DNA from: Planctomycetota bacterium
Lineage (GTDB): Bacteria; Planctomycetota; Planctomycetia; Pirellulales; Lacipirellulaceae
Length of the DNA stretch: 64,000 nucleotides
Reading direction: 5' to 3'
Assembly: GCA_029781135.1 (NCBI GenBank)
Contig: JAKOXH010000043.1
Location: 1 to 64,000, forward strand
Position 1 is the stretch's first letter. Each line of letters opens with the position of its first letter. Position numbers and translations under genes: made by a program. This document shows, piece by piece, positions 61,968 through 64,000 of the stretch. A model generated the notes under the pieces. The model made no database searches and was not told where the DNA came from. It was given only the letters and a program-made list of their open reading frames with translations.

Positions 61968-64000
61968 CTACAGAGTTCGCAGCGCTTCCAGCAGGTCGAG
62001 CCGAGCCGCTCGATTGGCCGGGAACCACGCGGCAAATGCCACCACGGCCAAGCCCACAACTAAACCACCCAATAGCAACGTGGGGTGGAAATTGAACTGT
62101 ACCGGGTGCCCCAGCACCGGCATCATGGCAACGTTGATGAGGTAGGCAACGGAGACGCCGGCGATGATGCCCGGCACGAGTGCCAACAGCCCCATAATTA
62201 CGGCCTGGGTGAAAATCGTCTTTCGCACCTGGGCTTGCGTCATCGCTACGATGCGCAGCAGACCCAGTTCGCGAGTTTGCTCCAGCACGTTGATCGTGAG
62301 CGTATTCGTCACGCCCACCGCCGATACCAACAGCCCCAGCACGACCATCGCCCACAGGCTCGCCACCACACCCGACATCATCCGGTCGACCGTCGCGCGT
62401 ATATCGGAAAACGACTGCAACATGATGCCGTTCGTGTCGCAAATCTCCTGCAGCTTCGTCCGCACCTCGTCCAATCGGTTGTGATCCGCCTTGATGATGA
62501 AGGCATCCACGCCACTGAGACCGAGCTTCTCACGAGCGACGGCACGTTCCATGTGAATCGTCAGACCGCCCGACTGGTAATCGTTCACGATGGCCGCCAC
62601 GCGAAATTTCTGCTCGCCTTTTTCCGCTTCCAGCAACAATTCGTCGCCCACTTTTAATTTGGCGCGTTCCGCCAGCACGGACCCCAAGGCGACTTCTCCG
62701 GCCAGCATCTGGCCGCGCAGTTTACTAATGTCACCTTTGATGAGATCCAGGTCGGGTGGTTCCGGGCTGGAATGCTCGCGGGCAATGAGGATGGCACTTT
62801 CGCCCGCCGCTTTTACCGGTTGGAAAATCGCGGCATCCAGGCTGGTAATGCCTTCTTCCACCTTCTTCTTAATGTCATTCCTCAACGACTCGGGCAGCGT
62901 GGGGGCGGTCCCTGTCGCCATGTCGGGCGGCGTCGCCCGCACAAAAAAATCGGCCACAATCGCCTTGCGATACCACTCGCGAACGTCGTTGACGTTATCG
63001 ATAACGGAATTCGCCAGACCGATTCCCGTGGCCGCCGCGATAAACACGACACCCACGGTGAGCGTCGTACGCGAACGATGCCGCAACAACTGCCGCCGCG
63101 CCAATCGTCCTTCCACGGGCGCCATCGGCTCGAGAAACAAGGCCGTGATCGCCGAGAGCGGTTTGATAGCGACCGGCAACAATAGCACCAGCCCGGCTAA
63201 CAACAAAATGGCCGCCCACACGGTATGCACCATCGATAATCCACCCAGGATGCTGATCGTCATCACCGTAAGGCAAATGGCCACCATGGCGCCGCCGAGG
63301 CCCACTAGCCACCACTGCACGCCTTCCATCTCTTCCGGCAGCACATCGCGCATCGCTTCCAGCGGCGAAAGGTGCGTGGCCTTGCGCGCGGGCATCGCAG
63401 CGGCCACGAGCGAAATCCCTAAGCCGCACGCCCCGCCAATCAGAAATGGATACCAATTTAATTCAATCGACGGCAGCGTCGTTTGATACAGCGTACCCAT
63501 CGCTTCCGTCAGATAATGGGCCGCGACGATCCCCAACAGCGAGCCGAGAATCGTTCCCAAAACGCCCATCACCAGGGCTTCGCGGTATACCATTTCGGCA
63601 ATTTGAGCCCGCGTAGCCCCGATCGCCCGCATGATGCCAATCTGCTTGCGCCGCTGCGTGACGTTGATGAGAAACGTATTCGTGATGATGAACACCGCCA
63701 CGAGCAACGAGAACCCCCGGGCCATGCGCATGCCCTGCTCCGTCGAAAGCGACGTTTCTTCCGCCAGCGAGCTACGTTTCGCGGGGGGTTGAACTACCAA
63801 TCCGGCCGGCAAAATCTTGGCAATTTCAGCTTTGACCACATCGTCGCCGACACCCGAATCAACGACAACTTGCGCCGAGGCAATCTTGCCACCTTCCGAA
63901 TAATAGTGCTGGGCAGCCCGCAGCGGCATCAAGAAAGTCGTCAAATCACTCGGCGTAGTAACTCCTTTGGTCGAATAGAAGCCCACGACTTTCGTCTTCA
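61968..64000 (-). CDS. ABC transporter permease, FtsX/MacB-like, partial
   Basis: The frame continues through the right edge, so the N-terminus is missing; at least 677 residues are present. Two FtsX domains are visible: one near FSLLVAVFIITNTFLINVTQ, RRKQIGIMRAIGATRAQIAE and the second near WAMVVLGLLVSAVGVTNTLT, INVLEQTRELGLLRIVAMTQ, AQVRKTIFTQAVIMGLLALV. Periplasmic MacB-PCD-like segments lie between (VDSGVGDDVVKAEI; GEVALGSVLAERAKLKVGDE). About eight or more membrane helices. The length and duplicated FtsX units fit large lipoprotein-release or efflux-type permeases; the ATPase partner is presumably outside the window. Confidence 0.88.
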   Translation of the reverse strand, partial: KTKVVGFYSTKGVTTPSDLTTFLMPLRAAQHYYSEGGKIASAQVVVDSGVGDDVVKAEIAKILPAGLVVQPPAKRSSLAEETSLSTEQGMRMARGFSLLVAVFIITNTFLINVTQRRKQIGIMRAIGATRAQIAEMVYREALVMGVLGTILGSLLGIVAAHYLTEAMGTLYQTTLPSIELNWYPFLIGGACGLGISLVAAAMPARKATHLSPLEAMRDVLPEEMEGVQWWLVGLGGAMVAICLTVMTISILGGLSMVHTVWAAILLLAGLVLLLPVAIKPLSAITALFLEPMAPVEGRLARRQLLRHRSRTTLTVGVVFIAAATGIGLANSVIDNVNDVREWYRKAIVADFFVRATPPDMATGTAPTLPESLRNDIKKKVEEGITSLDAAIFQPVKAAGESAILIAREHSSPEPPDLDLIKGDISKLRGQMLAGEVALGSVLAERAKLKVGDELLLEAEKGEQKFRVAAIVNDYQSGGLTIHMERAVAREKLGLSGVDAFIIKADHNRLDEVRTKLQEICDTNGIMLQSFSDIRATVDRMMSGVVASLWAMVVLGLLVSAVGVTNTLTINVLEQTRELGLLRIVAMTQAQVRKTIFTQAVIMGLLALVPGIIAGVSVAYLINVAMMPVLGHPVQFNFHPTLLLGGLVVGLAVVAFAAWFPANRAARLDLLEALRTL

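Overview
The window most likely comes from a planctomycete of the Pirellulales type. Evidence: a DUF1559 prepilin-like protein next to a small lipoprotein, two PEP-CTERM surface proteins (one with dockerin-like repeats), a 'GLRNLLW'-type membrane protein, a Cys-rich lipoprotein, a glycine/proline-rich LTxxQ protein, a bacterial microcompartment (BMC) locus, and intergenic spaces crowded with short palindromic and 7/8-bp periodic repeats. No rRNA, tRNA, CRISPR array or prophage was recognised. All assignments were made by eye from translated sequence.

Layout. 1-3.1 kb: the end of an IS256-type transposase, a nuclease-like gene it has truncated, a small hypothetical gene, an orphan antitoxin and thiC. 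3.9-14.3 kb: secreted or surface proteins (PHP-domain protein, PEP-CTERM/dockerin protein, lipase-like hydrolase, EEP-family protein), a phosphatase, recA overlapped by a catalytically dead HtrA-like protein, and a DksA-like zinc-finger protein. 14.7-16.3 kb: upp and hpt.

16.5-27 kb, the centrepiece: a run of genes all on the minus strand, in transcription order rpiB-deoC, BMC-T, BMC-H, BMC-P, CoA-acylating aldehyde dehydrogenase, BMC-T, BMC-P, BMC-P, small membrane protein, purine nucleoside phosphorylase 2, purine nucleoside phosphorylase 1, pyrimidine nucleoside phosphorylase, cytidine deaminase. Together they read as a shell plus a route from (deoxy)nucleosides to deoxyribose-phosphate, then acetaldehyde (DeoC), then acetyl-CoA (ALDH). 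ALDH and the DeoC part carry amphipathic-helix encapsulation-peptide-like segments. AMP nucleosidase and a guanine-deaminase-like gene lie about 4 kb further on. Phosphopentomutase, phosphotransacylase, alcohol dehydrogenase and acetate kinase are not in the window.

27-33 kb: DUF1559/lipoprotein pair, PEP-CTERM protein, guaD-like and amn genes separated by a four-helix-bundle (S23-type) gene that lies between inverted heptad repeats, and an LTxxQ periplasmic protein. 33-44 kb: a type II secretion operon gspEFGHIJK plus L-like and M-like genes, without a secretin gene. 44-64 kb: membrane protein, HAD phosphatase, sthA, polX, a frameshifted PDZ protein, a planctomycete membrane protein, a Cys-rich lipoprotein, an intact HtrA-like protease, thiL, tsaE, a Gfo/Idh/MocA oxidoreductase, trmL, murB, an ftsQ-like gene, csrA, a class V aminotransferase, and a large ABC permease running off the right edge.

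The second theme is repeats. Many gene gaps hold arms built from 7-bp or 8-bp units, commonly as inverted pairs and sometimes nested round a second palindrome. At least ten dispersed palindrome families occur two or more times. Several repeats have entered reading frames: the RpiB-DeoC junction, the ALDH linker, the GspI leader, PolX, the EEP protein and the PNP2 tail.
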